Source: UBA1672 sp050633325 (GTDB lineage Bacteria > Pseudomonadota > Alphaproteobacteria > Micavibrionales > Micavibrionaceae). From it: 64,000 bases of DNA. Positions 8,782-17,786 of the stretch are shown one piece after another. Numbering within the stretch: the first letter of the stretch is position 1; each line of letters starts with the position of its first letter. The stretch spans positions 186,001 through 250,000 of the forward strand of contig JBOEGH010000002.1 of assembly GCA_050633325.1 (NCBI GenBank), given 5' to 3'. The position numbers and the translations under genes are program-made. Below the pieces are notes generated by a model. That model was not told the DNA's origin. It did no database searches and was given only the letters and a program-made list of their open reading frames with translations.

Positions 8782-10164
8782 ATGGATATTTTTGGTCTTA
8801 TTCAGGTAACCGGACAAAATATATGGATTTATGGGGGAGCATTCATACTTGTTTTGAGTATCCTTGTCTTTGTACATGAATGGGGGCATTACATCGTTGC
8901 GCGTATGTGCGGTGTACGTGTGAATATGTTCTCTATTGGTTTTGGTAAAGAAATATGGGGATTTAACGACAAAAACGGCACAAGATGGAAGTTATCTTTA
9001 ATACCATTAGGTGGTTATGTTCAGTTGTTCGGTGATACTGATCCGGCAAGTGCAGGTCATAGTGACGCCATCGAAGATGAAGATGGTGAAGTTCGTGAGA
9101 TGACAGAGGAAGAAAAGGAAGTAGCATTCTTTACTAAACCGGTATGGCAACGTGCCGCGGTGGTTTTTGCAGGTCCCGCGATTAATTACCTATTCGCAAT
9201 TATGCTGTTGACGGGGTTATACGTAACATACGGAAAACCTGTCTCTCCGCCAACTGCTGCTGCTATCATGGCGGAAAGCAGCGCGGATGAACACGGCTTT
9301 GCTCCGCATGATGTTATTGTTTCAATTGACGGTAAACACATATCTTCATTTGGTGATATAAGGCGTGAAATGATGGTAGCCCTTGATGGAGAGAGGCATT
9401 TCGTTGTCAAACGTGGTGATGAATTAATAGACATTATGGCCAAGCCCAAACGCCTTGAAATTGAAGATAAATTTGGTTTTAAAAGCTCTATTGGCTTGCT
9501 TGGATTGCTTAGTGCGGAACACGGTATTTCAATCAGTGGGATAACGCATATAGAAGGTAACGAAGTTAAATCTACCGCGGAGGCTCTTGCCGGAATTAAA
9601 AGTCGTTTAGATAAAACATTTACTATCAGCACTAAGCGTGGTGATGATATTAAAACCATGACTATAAGTCCTGTTTCTAACATGAATTCTCATTTAGGAA
9701 CGGCTGCTAGTGTTGAGGAAGAAGTTCTATACCTGTCTAATTTGCCTGCTAAGACTTATTCTCCGCATACTCTTATGACTGCTATACAATCTGCTATAAA
9801 TGAATCATATGTTATGACGCGTAGTTCTCTCGAGGCGTTATGGCAGATGGTAGTAGGGGTTAGAAGCGCAACCGAGCTAGGCGGAATAATTCGTATTGGC
9901 GCAATTGCTGGCGACATGGCGCAACAAGGAATGGTTCCCTTAATACTTCTTATGGCTCTTTTATCTATTAATTTAGGTTTTATAAATTTGCTTCCCATAC
10001 CTATGCTTGATGGTGGCCATTTATTGTTTTATTTCTTTGAGTCTATTCTTGGTAGACCAGTACCTGAAAAGTTTCAAGAATATGCGTTTAGGGCTGGATT
10101 CTTCTTTATTATAGGTCTTATGGCTTTTGCGAATTTGAACGACATTTACCAACTGATTATTTAA
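8782..10164 (+). CDS. rseP: RseP-type site-2 metalloprotease, copy 1
   Basis: Intramembrane zinc protease of the M50 family; the E. coli homologue cuts anti-sigma factor RseA and residual signal peptides. HEWGH at residues 32-36 supplies two zinc ligands and the catalytic Glu in the first membrane helix; NLLPIPMLDGGH (402-413) supplies the third ligand in a C-terminal helix. A PDZ domain lies about residues 155-235 (GFAPHDVIVSIDGKHI), followed by a second, weaker PDZ-like stretch. At 460 aa it has the usual RseP length. It occupies the conserved dxr-rseP-bamA position but is followed by a divergent second copy. Confidence 0.93.
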   Translation: MDIFGLIQVTGQNIWIYGGAFILVLSILVFVHEWGHYIVARMCGVRVNMFSIGFGKEIWGFNDKNGTRWKLSLIPLGGYVQLFGDTDPASAGHSDAIEDEDGEVREMTEEEKEVAFFTKPVWQRAAVVFAGPAINYLFAIMLLTGLYVTYGKPVSPPTAAAIMAESSADEHGFAPHDVIVSIDGKHISSFGDIRREMMVALDGERHFVVKRGDELIDIMAKPKRLEIEDKFGFKSSIGLLGLLSAEHGISISGITHIEGNEVKSTAEALAGIKSRLDKTFTISTKRGDDIKTMTISPVSNMNSHLGTAASVEEEVLYLSNLPAKTYSPHTLMTAIQSAINESYVMTRSSLEALWQMVVGVRSATELGGIIRIGAIAGDMAQQGMVPLILLMALLSINLGFINLLPIPMLDGGHLLFYFFESILGRPVPEKFQEYAFRAGFFFIIGLMAFANLNDIYQLII

Positions 10165-10189
10165 CAATAATTACGTTACAGGAGGGCTT

Positions 10190-11590
10190 ATGGACACGAC
10201 ATCGTTGCTAATGCAGGACATTGCAGAAAATCTATTTTTTTATGGTTTAATGTTTGTTGTGACCTTGGCAATTGTAATCATTGTTCATGAGTTTGGTCAC
10301 TATTGGGCGGCAAAAAAATGCAAAGTTCATGTTGAGCAGTTTGCATTTGGTTTCGGTAAAGAGCTGTTTGGCTTTGGTGGTGGTGATCTTAAGACCAGAT
10401 GGTCTTTTTGTGCCTTTCCTCTAGGTGGGTATGTTAAGCTGTTCGGTGATGTGGATATCAATGATCCGGTGGTTTGGGATCACGAAAATGATTGCAAGCG
10501 AACATTAAGTGAGGAAGAGCTTAAACATGCTTTTTGCACCAAAACTGTATGGCAGCGTATGTTCATCGTTGCCGCAGGCCCTGCTATAAACCTTCTTTTA
10601 ACATTTTGTATATTCTGTTTTGTGTTCTCTACTTATGGACAACGGTCAAAGCCTTTAACCATTAACGGCGTTGCTGTTGACTCCGCTGCTTATAATGCCG
10701 GGTTTCAAACGGGTGATATCTTTGTAAAGATGGACGGCAAAAAGATACGCCGTATGGAGGATGTGTATGACCTTACTTGGTATGAGCTTCCACCTGTACC
10801 GCATGAATATACAATAATTCGTGATGGTAAAACTCTAAACATTACTTTAACGGCAAGACATTTAGAATATACAAACAAAAAAGGCGTTGATAAAAGCCAC
10901 GGACAAACGGGAATGATACGCCTTAATGCCATTGAATTCGAAGACTTTGAAACCGTTGAAGGTGTTTTGACAAATGGAGATCCTGATGTGGTAAGGGAGA
11001 TGTTGTCTAACAAAATGGATAGAGATGTTCGCGTAGGTTGGCCGTTTAAAAAAGAACGTATTGATGAGTACATAATACATATACCCTCAGATATTAACGG
11101 TCATTGGGATGATCCCGATCATCAATATTATGACCGCATTCTGATGTCTGATCCTGACAAGCAATATTTTGTTCGTCTAAGCCCGTTTGAGGCAATTGGA
11201 AGGTCACTGTTTTCTATTAATAAAATCATTGTTGACGGGTATAAGCTTATAAGTGTTGCACATAAGGGGAAAACTGATGAGCCCTTGTTGGGGGGCGTAA
11301 GTAAAATAAGTCAACATACGGCAAGAGCAGCAAAAGCAGGGTGGTATGATTATGTGATGTTTGTTGCGGGGTTTTCCCTAATGATTGCGGTGATAAACTT
11401 GTTACCAATACCCGTTTTGGATGGTGGTTTTCTTGTCTTTTTGACTTATGAAGCAATTAGAGGAAGGCCAGCGCCTATGCGTGTGCAAAATATTGCAATG
11501 ATTATTGGTCTTATAATTATTGTGGGACTTATGATTATTGCTAACGTTAATGACTTGATTTCTATGTTAAGTGATATAGAGTCTAGTTAA
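10190..11590 (+). CDS. RseP-type site-2 metalloprotease, copy 2 (divergent paralogue)
   Basis: A second M50 protease 25 bases after the first, with AGGAGGG before the ATG. HEFGH (residues 33-37) and NLLPIPVLDGG (403-413) keep all expected zinc and catalytic residues, so it should be active. One PDZ domain is visible (GFQTGDIFVKMDGKKI). The segment where copy 1 has its second PDZ-like domain is replaced by a charged, Asp-rich region (about 260-330: DPDVVREMLSNKMDRDV and later NGHWDDPDHQYYDR). The residue after LDGG is Phe here, His in copy 1. I infer an old tandem duplication with divided substrate ranges. Confidence 0.88.
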   Translation: MDTTSLLMQDIAENLFFYGLMFVVTLAIVIIVHEFGHYWAAKKCKVHVEQFAFGFGKELFGFGGGDLKTRWSFCAFPLGGYVKLFGDVDINDPVVWDHENDCKRTLSEEELKHAFCTKTVWQRMFIVAAGPAINLLLTFCIFCFVFSTYGQRSKPLTINGVAVDSAAYNAGFQTGDIFVKMDGKKIRRMEDVYDLTWYELPPVPHEYTIIRDGKTLNITLTARHLEYTNKKGVDKSHGQTGMIRLNAIEFEDFETVEGVLTNGDPDVVREMLSNKMDRDVRVGWPFKKERIDEYIIHIPSDINGHWDDPDHQYYDRILMSDPDKQYFVRLSPFEAIGRSLFSINKIIVDGYKLISVAHKGKTDEPLLGGVSKISQHTARAAKAGWYDYVMFVAGFSLMIAVINLLPIPVLDGGFLVFLTYEAIRGRPAPMRVQNIAMIIGLIIIVGLMIIANVNDLISMLSDIESS

Positions 11591-11614
11591 GAATCTTACT
11601 AAAATAGGCTTATC

Positions 11615-13897
11615 ATGAAATTTTCGAAATATTTTAAACTATATGCTCTTAGTTCTGCTGTTTTTGTTGCAGGTGTTGTTTCACCTGTATGCTCATATGC
11701 CGCGCAAATGGTTAAGAAAATTGAAATATCCGGAGTTCAAAGGATTGAGGAATCAACAATTGCCTCATATATGGATTTAAAAATCGGTGATCCTGTTGAT
11801 AACGTCGCTACGGATAGAGCATTGAAAAGCTTGTTTGCTACAGGTCTTTTTGCAGATGTTAAGGTTGAACAGGTTAATGGCGTAGTGTCTGTAAAAGTTG
11901 TTGAGAACCCTGTTGTTAATATTATTACTTTCGAAGGTAATGATGCTATTGAAGATGATGAGCTATTATCAGAGGTTCAATTACGCCAAAGACAAGTGTT
12001 CACCAGATCAAAGGTTCAATCAGATGTTAGCAGGCTTTACCAATTATACAGAAGGCAAGGTCGCTTTTCTGTATCGATACAGCCTCAAATAATACAGTTA
12101 GACCAGAACCGAGTTAACTTGGTATTTGAAATACATGAAGGTGAAGTAACAGACATTAAAAGTGTTAAGTTCATCGGAAACAGTAATTACAGCGACGGTA
12201 AACTTCGCAGTGTTATAAGTACGAAAGAAAGTGCTTGGTACAAATTCTTATCAAGCAATGATCGCTATGACGCAGACCGTTTGGCTTATGACCAAGAATT
12301 ATTAAGAGGGTTTTATGAATCTCAAGGTTATGCGGATTTCAACATTTTATCTTCTGTAGCTGAGCTTTCTAATGATAAAGACAGTTTCTTCATAACGTTT
12401 ACCGTAGAAGAAGGTCGCCGTTACAAAGTTGCAGGAACAGAAATTATATCTGAAATTAAAGGTCTTGATGAGACTGTACTTAATGAAGCAATTACCTTTG
12501 ATGTTGATGATTGGTATGATGCGGATCAGGTAAAGCGTACCGTTCAAAAAATGACGGATCAGCTTGGTGATCTTCAATATGCTTTTGTTGATATTCGCCC
12601 TGACATCAGAAAAGATCGTGAAAACGAAACTATTACGGTAGTATTTGCAATAAATGAAACTCCTCGTGTGTTTGTTGAAAGAATTAATGTAAATGGTAAC
12701 ATACGTACGCTGGATAAAGTTCTTCGTAGGGAACTGGAAGTTGTTGAAGGAGACCCGTTTAACCGTTCGAAAATTGCTAAATCAGAACAGAATATAAGAA
12801 ATATTAATTTCTTTGAAACCGTTGATTTGGAAGTAACGCAAGGATCTGCACCTGATAAAACTGTTATCGATATTAATGTACAAGAAAAATCTACCGGTGA
12901 GCTATCTATCGGTGCAGGATTCTCTTCATCGGACGGGCCTTTGGCAGACCTTAGAATTAGAGAGAGAAACCTTCTTGGTAAGGGGCAAGATCTTGTCCTA
13001 TCTACGGTCATCGCAGGTGAAAAAAGCCAGATAGACTTTTCTTTCACTGAACCTTACTTCCTTGATCGTGATATTTCTGCTGGTATTGATTTATTCCACA
13101 TTACGCGTGACCTTCAGGATGAGAGTTCATACGATCAAAAGCGTACAGGTGGTGGATTACGTGTTGGTTACCCTTTGTCAGAGAATTGGAGGCAGACAGT
13201 TAAACTGAGGTTCACTTCAAACGAAATTACAGATGTTGGTAGTGATGCATCCAGATTTGTTCGTGACCAAGAGGGCGACAGAACAACTTTTGCACTGTCA
13301 CAGAGGCTTTTCTATGATACCAGAGACAGTGCAATACTAACAACGAGCGGTACTACTTATTGGTTAGACACAGAAGTTGCAGGTCTTGGTGGCGATGCAA
13401 AATATGTGTCTGCAAAAACCGGTGCATCTTATTACCACCCTCTTGGTGAGACATGGAATGTTAATATCCTCGGTGAGGTTGGCGGGATACAAGCATATGG
13501 TGACTCTGATGTTGAAATTAATGAGCGTTATTTCTTAGGTGGATCAACATTACGTGGTTTTGAGCGCTCTGGTGTTGGACCACGAGATAGCTCTACCAAT
13601 GACTCTCTTGGTGGTAATTTCTTCTATAGGGGAAGTGTAGAGACATCATTTCCGATTGGACTACCAAAAGAACTAGGGATCAAAGGTCACGCGTTTAGTG
13701 ATGTGGGTTCTCTTTGGGATATTGATGAAACCGCTGCTGGTATTGACGAGGAAAACTCAATTCGTGCAACAGCAGGTTTGGGCTTGTCATGGAAATCCCC
13801 ATTTGGTCCAATACGTGTTGATGTTGCTATTCCTTACCTGAAGGAAGATTTCGACGAAGAAGAGAATTTCAGGTTTGATTTTGGTACACGCTTTTAA
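11615..13897 (+). CDS. bamA: outer membrane protein assembly factor BamA
   Basis: Core of the BAM complex, which folds and inserts beta-barrel proteins into the outer membrane. A signal peptide (residues 1-30, cut near SYAAQ) is followed by five POTRA repeats up to about residue 430 and a C-terminal 16-strand barrel. The barrel carries the conserved loop-6 region (FLGGSTLRGFERSGVGPRD, an RGF motif) and ends in Phe (FDFGTRF), the usual signal for OMP assembly. At 760 aa it is near the family length. Genes for its helper Skp and for lipid A synthesis follow. Confidence 0.97.
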   Translation: MKFSKYFKLYALSSAVFVAGVVSPVCSYAAQMVKKIEISGVQRIEESTIASYMDLKIGDPVDNVATDRALKSLFATGLFADVKVEQVNGVVSVKVVENPVVNIITFEGNDAIEDDELLSEVQLRQRQVFTRSKVQSDVSRLYQLYRRQGRFSVSIQPQIIQLDQNRVNLVFEIHEGEVTDIKSVKFIGNSNYSDGKLRSVISTKESAWYKFLSSNDRYDADRLAYDQELLRGFYESQGYADFNILSSVAELSNDKDSFFITFTVEEGRRYKVAGTEIISEIKGLDETVLNEAITFDVDDWYDADQVKRTVQKMTDQLGDLQYAFVDIRPDIRKDRENETITVVFAINETPRVFVERINVNGNIRTLDKVLRRELEVVEGDPFNRSKIAKSEQNIRNINFFETVDLEVTQGSAPDKTVIDINVQEKSTGELSIGAGFSSSDGPLADLRIRERNLLGKGQDLVLSTVIAGEKSQIDFSFTEPYFLDRDISAGIDLFHITRDLQDESSYDQKRTGGGLRVGYPLSENWRQTVKLRFTSNEITDVGSDASRFVRDQEGDRTTFALSQRLFYDTRDSAILTTSGTTYWLDTEVAGLGGDAKYVSAKTGASYYHPLGETWNVNILGEVGGIQAYGDSDVEINERYFLGGSTLRGFERSGVGPRDSSTNDSLGGNFFYRGSVETSFPIGLPKELGIKGHAFSDVGSLWDIDETAAGIDEENSIRATAGLGLSWKSPFGPIRVDVAIPYLKEDFDEEENFRFDFGTRF

Positions 13898-13942
13898 TAG
13901 AGTGTCAAATTAACAAACACACATTTGAAATAGGAATTTAAT

Positions 13943-14485
13943 ATGAAGTTTGGTTATCTACGAACTATATTTGCTGTGGCTTTTACTGTATTTTGCTTGT
14001 CTACTACTCATGCAAGAGCGGAAGCTAATATTGCCGTTATTGATATCGATATGATATTGGTTAAGTCAAAGGCGGCAGTGTCGATCAAAAAGCAGGTTGA
14101 AAGTAAACGTAAAGAGTTTTTGCAGGAAATTAAAACTGCTGAAGATAAGTTACGCACAGATCAAAAGAGTTTGGAAAAAAAGCGTAGTGAACTTTCAAAG
14201 GAAGAGTTTCTTAAGCAAATTCAGGGTTTTGAGAGTAGACGTTTGGTTGCACGTAAAAAGATTCAAGAAAAAAAGCAAAAGTTAGAAAAAGCTTATTCAG
14301 AAGTGATGAGCAACCTTACAAAATCAATATATGAGGTTTGTCAAAAAATTGCTGTTGAAGATAAAATTGATCTTATCATTACACGCCAGAATATCGTTGT
14401 TGGAAGTATGTCTTTAGATATAACGGAAAAGGCGATGGAGCGTTTAAACAAGAAAACTCCCAAGTTGTCTCTTAAAGTAAAATAA
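13943..14485 (+). CDS. skp: periplasmic chaperone, OmpH/Skp family
   Basis: Trimeric 'jellyfish' chaperone that holds unfolded outer-membrane proteins in the periplasm. A signal peptide (residues 1-27, ending ARAEA) precedes NIAVIDIDMILVKS, the usual start of mature Skp; residues 50-130 are a Lys/Glu-rich coiled coil forming the tentacles. The protein is 180 aa, a normal length. The position between bamA and lpxD is conserved in proteobacteria. AGGAATTT precedes the ATG. Confidence 0.9.
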   Translation: MKFGYLRTIFAVAFTVFCLSTTHARAEANIAVIDIDMILVKSKAAVSIKKQVESKRKEFLQEIKTAEDKLRTDQKSLEKKRSELSKEEFLKQIQGFESRRLVARKKIQEKKQKLEKAYSEVMSNLTKSIYEVCQKIAVEDKIDLIITRQNIVVGSMSLDITEKAMERLNKKTPKLSLKVK

Positions 14486-14495
14486 TTGTTTTCTA

Positions 14496-15521
14496 ATGGC
14501 TGATCCTCGTTTCTTTAAAAAATCAAAAAGCTTTTCTGTCTCTGAAATTTGTGAAATTTCCGGGGCAGAAACCGTTGATGATTCAATAGAAAATATATTG
14601 TTGGATGATGTCGCGCCATTGCATAATGCGAAAAGCAATCATTTGTCTTTTTTGGATAATGTAAAATACAAGAAAGACTTTATTAGCACTAAAGCGGGAG
14701 CATGCTTCGTTTCACGTGAAATGGTTGAACATGCGCCTGAGGGGCTTTTGTGCCTTATAACTTCAACACCATATAAATCCTATGCATTGGCTGCTCAGGC
14801 TTTTTATCCTGAAATATATTCTGCACAGGATGCAAATATAAGTGACCACGCAATTATTGATAAAACGGCAATAATTGCAGATAATGTATCAATTGGTCAC
14901 GGTGCAGTTATTGGCAGTAATGTGGTAATTGGTGAATTTAGTCGTATTGAAGCGAACACGGTGATTAATAACAATGTAGAAATTGGATCTCATTGTAGGA
15001 TTGGTAATAATGTTACTATCTCATATGCACTGATAGGTGATTATGTACGTGTTTATCCCGGTGCAAGAATTGGTCAAGATGGATTTGGTTTTGCCATCTC
15101 TCTTTCCGGGCATGTAAAAGTCCCGCAGTTAGGGCGCGTTATTATTGAGAGCCATGTTGAGATTGGTTCTAATACCACGATTGACCGTGGTTCAGGTCCG
15201 GATACAATAATTGGGCAGGGCACATGGATTGATAATCTTGTGCAAATTGGCCATAATGTGGAAATTGGACGTGGTTGCGTTATTGTTGCGCAAGTAGGTA
15301 TATCTGGTTCAGCAAAAATTCAAGACTACGTTGCTATCGGTGGTCAAGTTGGAGTTGCAGGTCATATTACTGTCGGTTCAGGTGCGCGAATAGGTGCGCA
15401 AGCAGGCGTTATCTCTGACGTTCCTTGTGGTGAGGAATATTTAGGATCTCCTGCGTTTCCTAAATCACAGTTTTTTAGGCAAGTGGCGGCACTTAACCGC
15501 TTAATAAAAAAGAAAAAGTAA
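14496..15521 (+). CDS. lpxD: UDP-3-O-acylglucosamine N-acyltransferase
   Basis: Third step of lipid A synthesis: adds the N-linked hydroxyacyl chain from acyl-ACP to UDP-3-O-acyl-glucosamine. An N-terminal uridine-binding domain (about 1-105) is followed by left-handed beta-helix hexapeptide repeats (about 110-300, IGHGAVIGSNVVIGEF and others). The catalytic His lies in NLVQIGHNVEIG. At 341 aa the length is normal. It lies 10 bases after skp. Confidence 0.96.
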   Translation: MADPRFFKKSKSFSVSEICEISGAETVDDSIENILLDDVAPLHNAKSNHLSFLDNVKYKKDFISTKAGACFVSREMVEHAPEGLLCLITSTPYKSYALAAQAFYPEIYSAQDANISDHAIIDKTAIIADNVSIGHGAVIGSNVVIGEFSRIEANTVINNNVEIGSHCRIGNNVTISYALIGDYVRVYPGARIGQDGFGFAISLSGHVKVPQLGRVIIESHVEIGSNTTIDRGSGPDTIIGQGTWIDNLVQIGHNVEIGRGCVIVAQVGISGSAKIQDYVAIGGQVGVAGHITVGSGARIGAQAGVISDVPCGEEYLGSPAFPKSQFFRQVAALNRLIKKKK

Positions 15522-15559
15522 GATTAACTACGTTAAATATATAAAAGTAAGGTGTTAAA

Positions 15560-16027
15560 ATGACAGAAGACAGTAAAGATCAGATAGATATAAATGGTAT
15601 TATGGACATGATACCTCATCGTTATCCAATTTTATTGATAGATCGTATATTGGAACTGGAATCAGGTGAAAGCGCAACAAGCTTAAAGAATGTTACAATA
15701 AATGAGCCTCACTTTAACGGACACTTTCCTGGCTTTCCTGTTATGCCAGGGGTCTTAATAATTGAGGCTATGGCACAGACATCGGCATTGGTCGTCGTTG
15801 ACTTCCTTGGTAAAGAAGCTGAGGGTAAAGTTGTGTATTTTATGACAATCGATAGCGCCCGCTTTCGCAAGCCTGTTACACCAGGTGATAGTATGCATGT
15901 TCATGTTGAAAAAATACAATCTCGAGGGCCTGTATGGAAATTCAAAGGGGTTGCAACTGTTGACGGTAAAGTGTGTGCTGAGGCAAAGTTCAGTGCGATG
16001 ATCACAGATACGCAATCAACAGCGTAA
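15560..16027 (+). CDS. fabZ: 3-hydroxyacyl-[ACP] dehydratase FabZ
   Basis: Hot-dog-fold dehydratase of fatty acid synthesis, which competes with LpxA/LpxD for hydroxyacyl-ACP. The segment MIPHRYPILLIDRILE and the active-site motif HFNGHFPGFPVMPGVLIIEAMAQ (quoted in parts: HFPGFPVMPGVLIIEA) carry the catalytic His and Glu. At 155 aa it has family length. It sits in the conserved lpxD-fabZ-lpxA order; a terminator-like hairpin with a T-run follows, so lpxA may have its own promoter here. Confidence 0.97.
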   Translation: MTEDSKDQIDINGIMDMIPHRYPILLIDRILELESGESATSLKNVTINEPHFNGHFPGFPVMPGVLIIEAMAQTSALVVVDFLGKEAEGKVVYFMTIDSARFRKPVTPGDSMHVHVEKIQSRGPVWKFKGVATVDGKVCAEAKFSAMITDTQSTA

Positions 16028-16045
16028 TTCAAAACTCTATAAATT

Positions 16046-16089
16046 AAGAACTGAAATAATCAGTAACAAAGCGTTACTTGTTCTTTTTT
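16046..16089 (+). terminator. putative terminator between fabZ and lpxA
   Basis: AGTAAC (16062-16067), loop AAAGC, GTTACT (16073-16078) make a 6-bp stem. An outer pair AAGAAC (16046-16051) / GTTCTT (16080-16085) can extend it with a bulge, and a run of T follows (16084-16089). This fits a weak intrinsic terminator or attenuator inside the lpx operon. Confidence 0.45.
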
Positions 16090-16095
16090 GTTAAT

Positions 16096-16116
16096 ATATT
16101 ATCATATTGATAATAT
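16096..16116. promoter_or_regulatory. perfect AT-rich inverted repeat upstream of lpxA
   Basis: ATATTATCA (16096-16104), loop TAT, TGATAATAT (16108-16116): a perfect 9-bp dyad, 28 bases before the lpxA ATG and just after the fabZ terminator-like hairpin. It could be a protein-binding operator, part of an AT-rich promoter, or simple AT-rich sequence. Confidence 0.35.
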
Positions 16117-16144
16117 TAATCTAACTAATCACCGAAGAATTCAT

Positions 16145-16939
16145 ATGCCAAATAATATTCATCCAACTGCAATAGTTCATGAAAACGCGGTCATAGGCGA
16201 CAATGTTGGAATAGGTGCCTATTGCGTTGTCGGCGAAAATGTATCTCTGGCAGATAATGTGAACCTTCGTTCCCATGTATGTATAGAGGGGCATACTTCT
16301 ATTGGTGAAGGATGTGACATATTTCCTTTTGCGTCTTTGGGCGCTCCTCCGCAGGATCTTAAATTTGCGGGTGAAGTTACAAAGCTGATAATTGGTAAAA
16401 ACAACACTATACGTGAGCATGTTACGATGAACCCCGGTACCAAACATGGGGCAATGCAAACAGTTATAGGTGATAATTGTTTATTTATGATGTCCTCACA
16501 TGTTGCACATGATTGTATTGTTGGAAATAATGTTATCATGGCTAATAACGCTACGATTGCAGGTCATGTAGAGGTAGGCGATTTTGTTGTTATAGGCGGC
16601 CTGTCAGCGGTTCATCAATTTGCTCGTATAGGTGATCATGCAATTATCGGCGGAATGTCAGGTGTTGAAAATGACGTCATCCCATATGGTCGTGTTAAAG
16701 GTGAAAGAGCATCTCTTGCTGGATTAAACCTTATAGGTTTAGAGCGTCGTGGATTTGAAAAGGCTGAAATCAGACAATTACAGCGTGCATTCAATCAGCT
16801 CTTTGGTGATGAGGGTACTTTGGAGCAAAGGCTTGATATGGTTTCATCAGACTTCCCGGATGATAACTTGATATCTACGATTGTTGAGTTTGCGCGCGCA
16901 AAGAGTAGTTTTCCGTTATGCCAGCCACGCAAAAAATAG
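16145..16939 (+). CDS. lpxA: UDP-N-acetylglucosamine acyltransferase
   Basis: First enzyme of lipid A synthesis: transfers a 3-hydroxyacyl chain from ACP to UDP-GlcNAc. It is a left-handed beta-helix protein with hexapeptide repeats from residue 3 (HPTAIVHENAVIGDNVGIG) and the catalytic His in MSSHVAHDCIVGNN; a C-terminal helical part follows (RRGFEKAEIRQLQRAF). The ATG at 16145, with GAAGAA upstream, gives 264 aa, matching the family; an upstream in-frame TTG at 16088 would add 19 residues and is unlikely. The 3' end overlaps lpxI by 22 bases. Confidence 0.96.
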   Translation: MPNNIHPTAIVHENAVIGDNVGIGAYCVVGENVSLADNVNLRSHVCIEGHTSIGEGCDIFPFASLGAPPQDLKFAGEVTKLIIGKNNTIREHVTMNPGTKHGAMQTVIGDNCLFMMSSHVAHDCIVGNNVIMANNATIAGHVEVGDFVVIGGLSAVHQFARIGDHAIIGGMSGVENDVIPYGRVKGERASLAGLNLIGLERRGFEKAEIRQLQRAFNQLFGDEGTLEQRLDMVSSDFPDDNLISTIVEFARAKSSFPLCQPRKK

Positions 16940-17760
16940 ATATAGAAAAGCTAGGTATTATCGCAGGTGGCGGGGATCTTCCCTTTCATTTAGTCTCTAC
17001 TTGTAAGGATAGTGGTATAACGCCTTACATTATTGGCTTGAAGGGGCATACAGACCCAAATCTAATGGACAGTCATGACCACATCTGGCTTGATCTTGGC
17101 GCTGTTGGTAAAGTGATTTCATTCTTTAAATCTAACGATGTTACTGATCTAGTGTTGATTGGTAAAGTAAAGCGTCCATCGTTCAAGGAAATAAAGCCGG
17201 ATATTAAGGCTGTTAAAATACTATCTCGTATAGGGTTGCGTGCTTTAGGTGATAACGGTCTTCTGGAATTGTTAAAAGAGGAATTGGAAAGTGAAGGCTT
17301 CAAGCTTCATGGTGTTCATAACTTCTGTGATAACTTGTTAGTTAAGGAAGGGTGTATTGGCAGCTTAGAGCCACATAAAGATGACTGGGACAGCATAAAT
17401 TTTGGTTTGAAAGCCTCTCAGGTAAACGGTTCTTTAGATATAGGCCAGTCTGTGATTGTGCAAAATGGTATGATTATTGGAGTAGAGGCGGTTGAAGGTA
17501 CTGATGCATTAATGGATAGGTGTAAACATCTTCAACAAAAAGGCCGCGGTGGTATATTGGTTAAAACACGCAAACCCCAGCAAAGTAAAGAGCTTGATAT
17601 GCCTACTATTGGCGTGAATACAATAGAGAATGCACATAGAGCAGGATTGTCTGGCATAGTCATACATGCAAACAACGTAATGGTTGTTGATACAAAAAAA
17701 GTTGCTAACTGTGCGGATAAATATAAAATATTCGTAATTGCTGTTAATGTAGACACTTAA
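16918..17760 (+). CDS. lpxI: UDP-2,3-diacylglucosamine pyrophosphatase LpxI
   Basis: Cleaves UDP-2,3-diacylglucosamine to lipid X and UMP; LpxI replaces LpxH in Alphaproteobacteria. The N-terminal domain begins LGIIAGGGDLPFHLVSTCKD and the C-terminal DUF1009 domain holds QSVIVQNGMIIGVEAVEGTDALM and GGILVKTRKPQQ, followed by LDMPTIGVNTIENAH. At 280 aa it has the expected length. It overlaps the end of lpxA and is 26 bases before lpxB, consistent with one transcript for these successive lipid A steps. Confidence 0.94.
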   Translation: MPATQKIDIEKLGIIAGGGDLPFHLVSTCKDSGITPYIIGLKGHTDPNLMDSHDHIWLDLGAVGKVISFFKSNDVTDLVLIGKVKRPSFKEIKPDIKAVKILSRIGLRALGDNGLLELLKEELESEGFKLHGVHNFCDNLLVKEGCIGSLEPHKDDWDSINFGLKASQVNGSLDIGQSVIVQNGMIIGVEAVEGTDALMDRCKHLQQKGRGGILVKTRKPQQSKELDMPTIGVNTIENAHRAGLSGIVIHANNVMVVDTKKVANCADKYKIFVIAVNVDT

Positions 17761-17786
17761 ATTAACATTATATCTGAGGGTTATAT

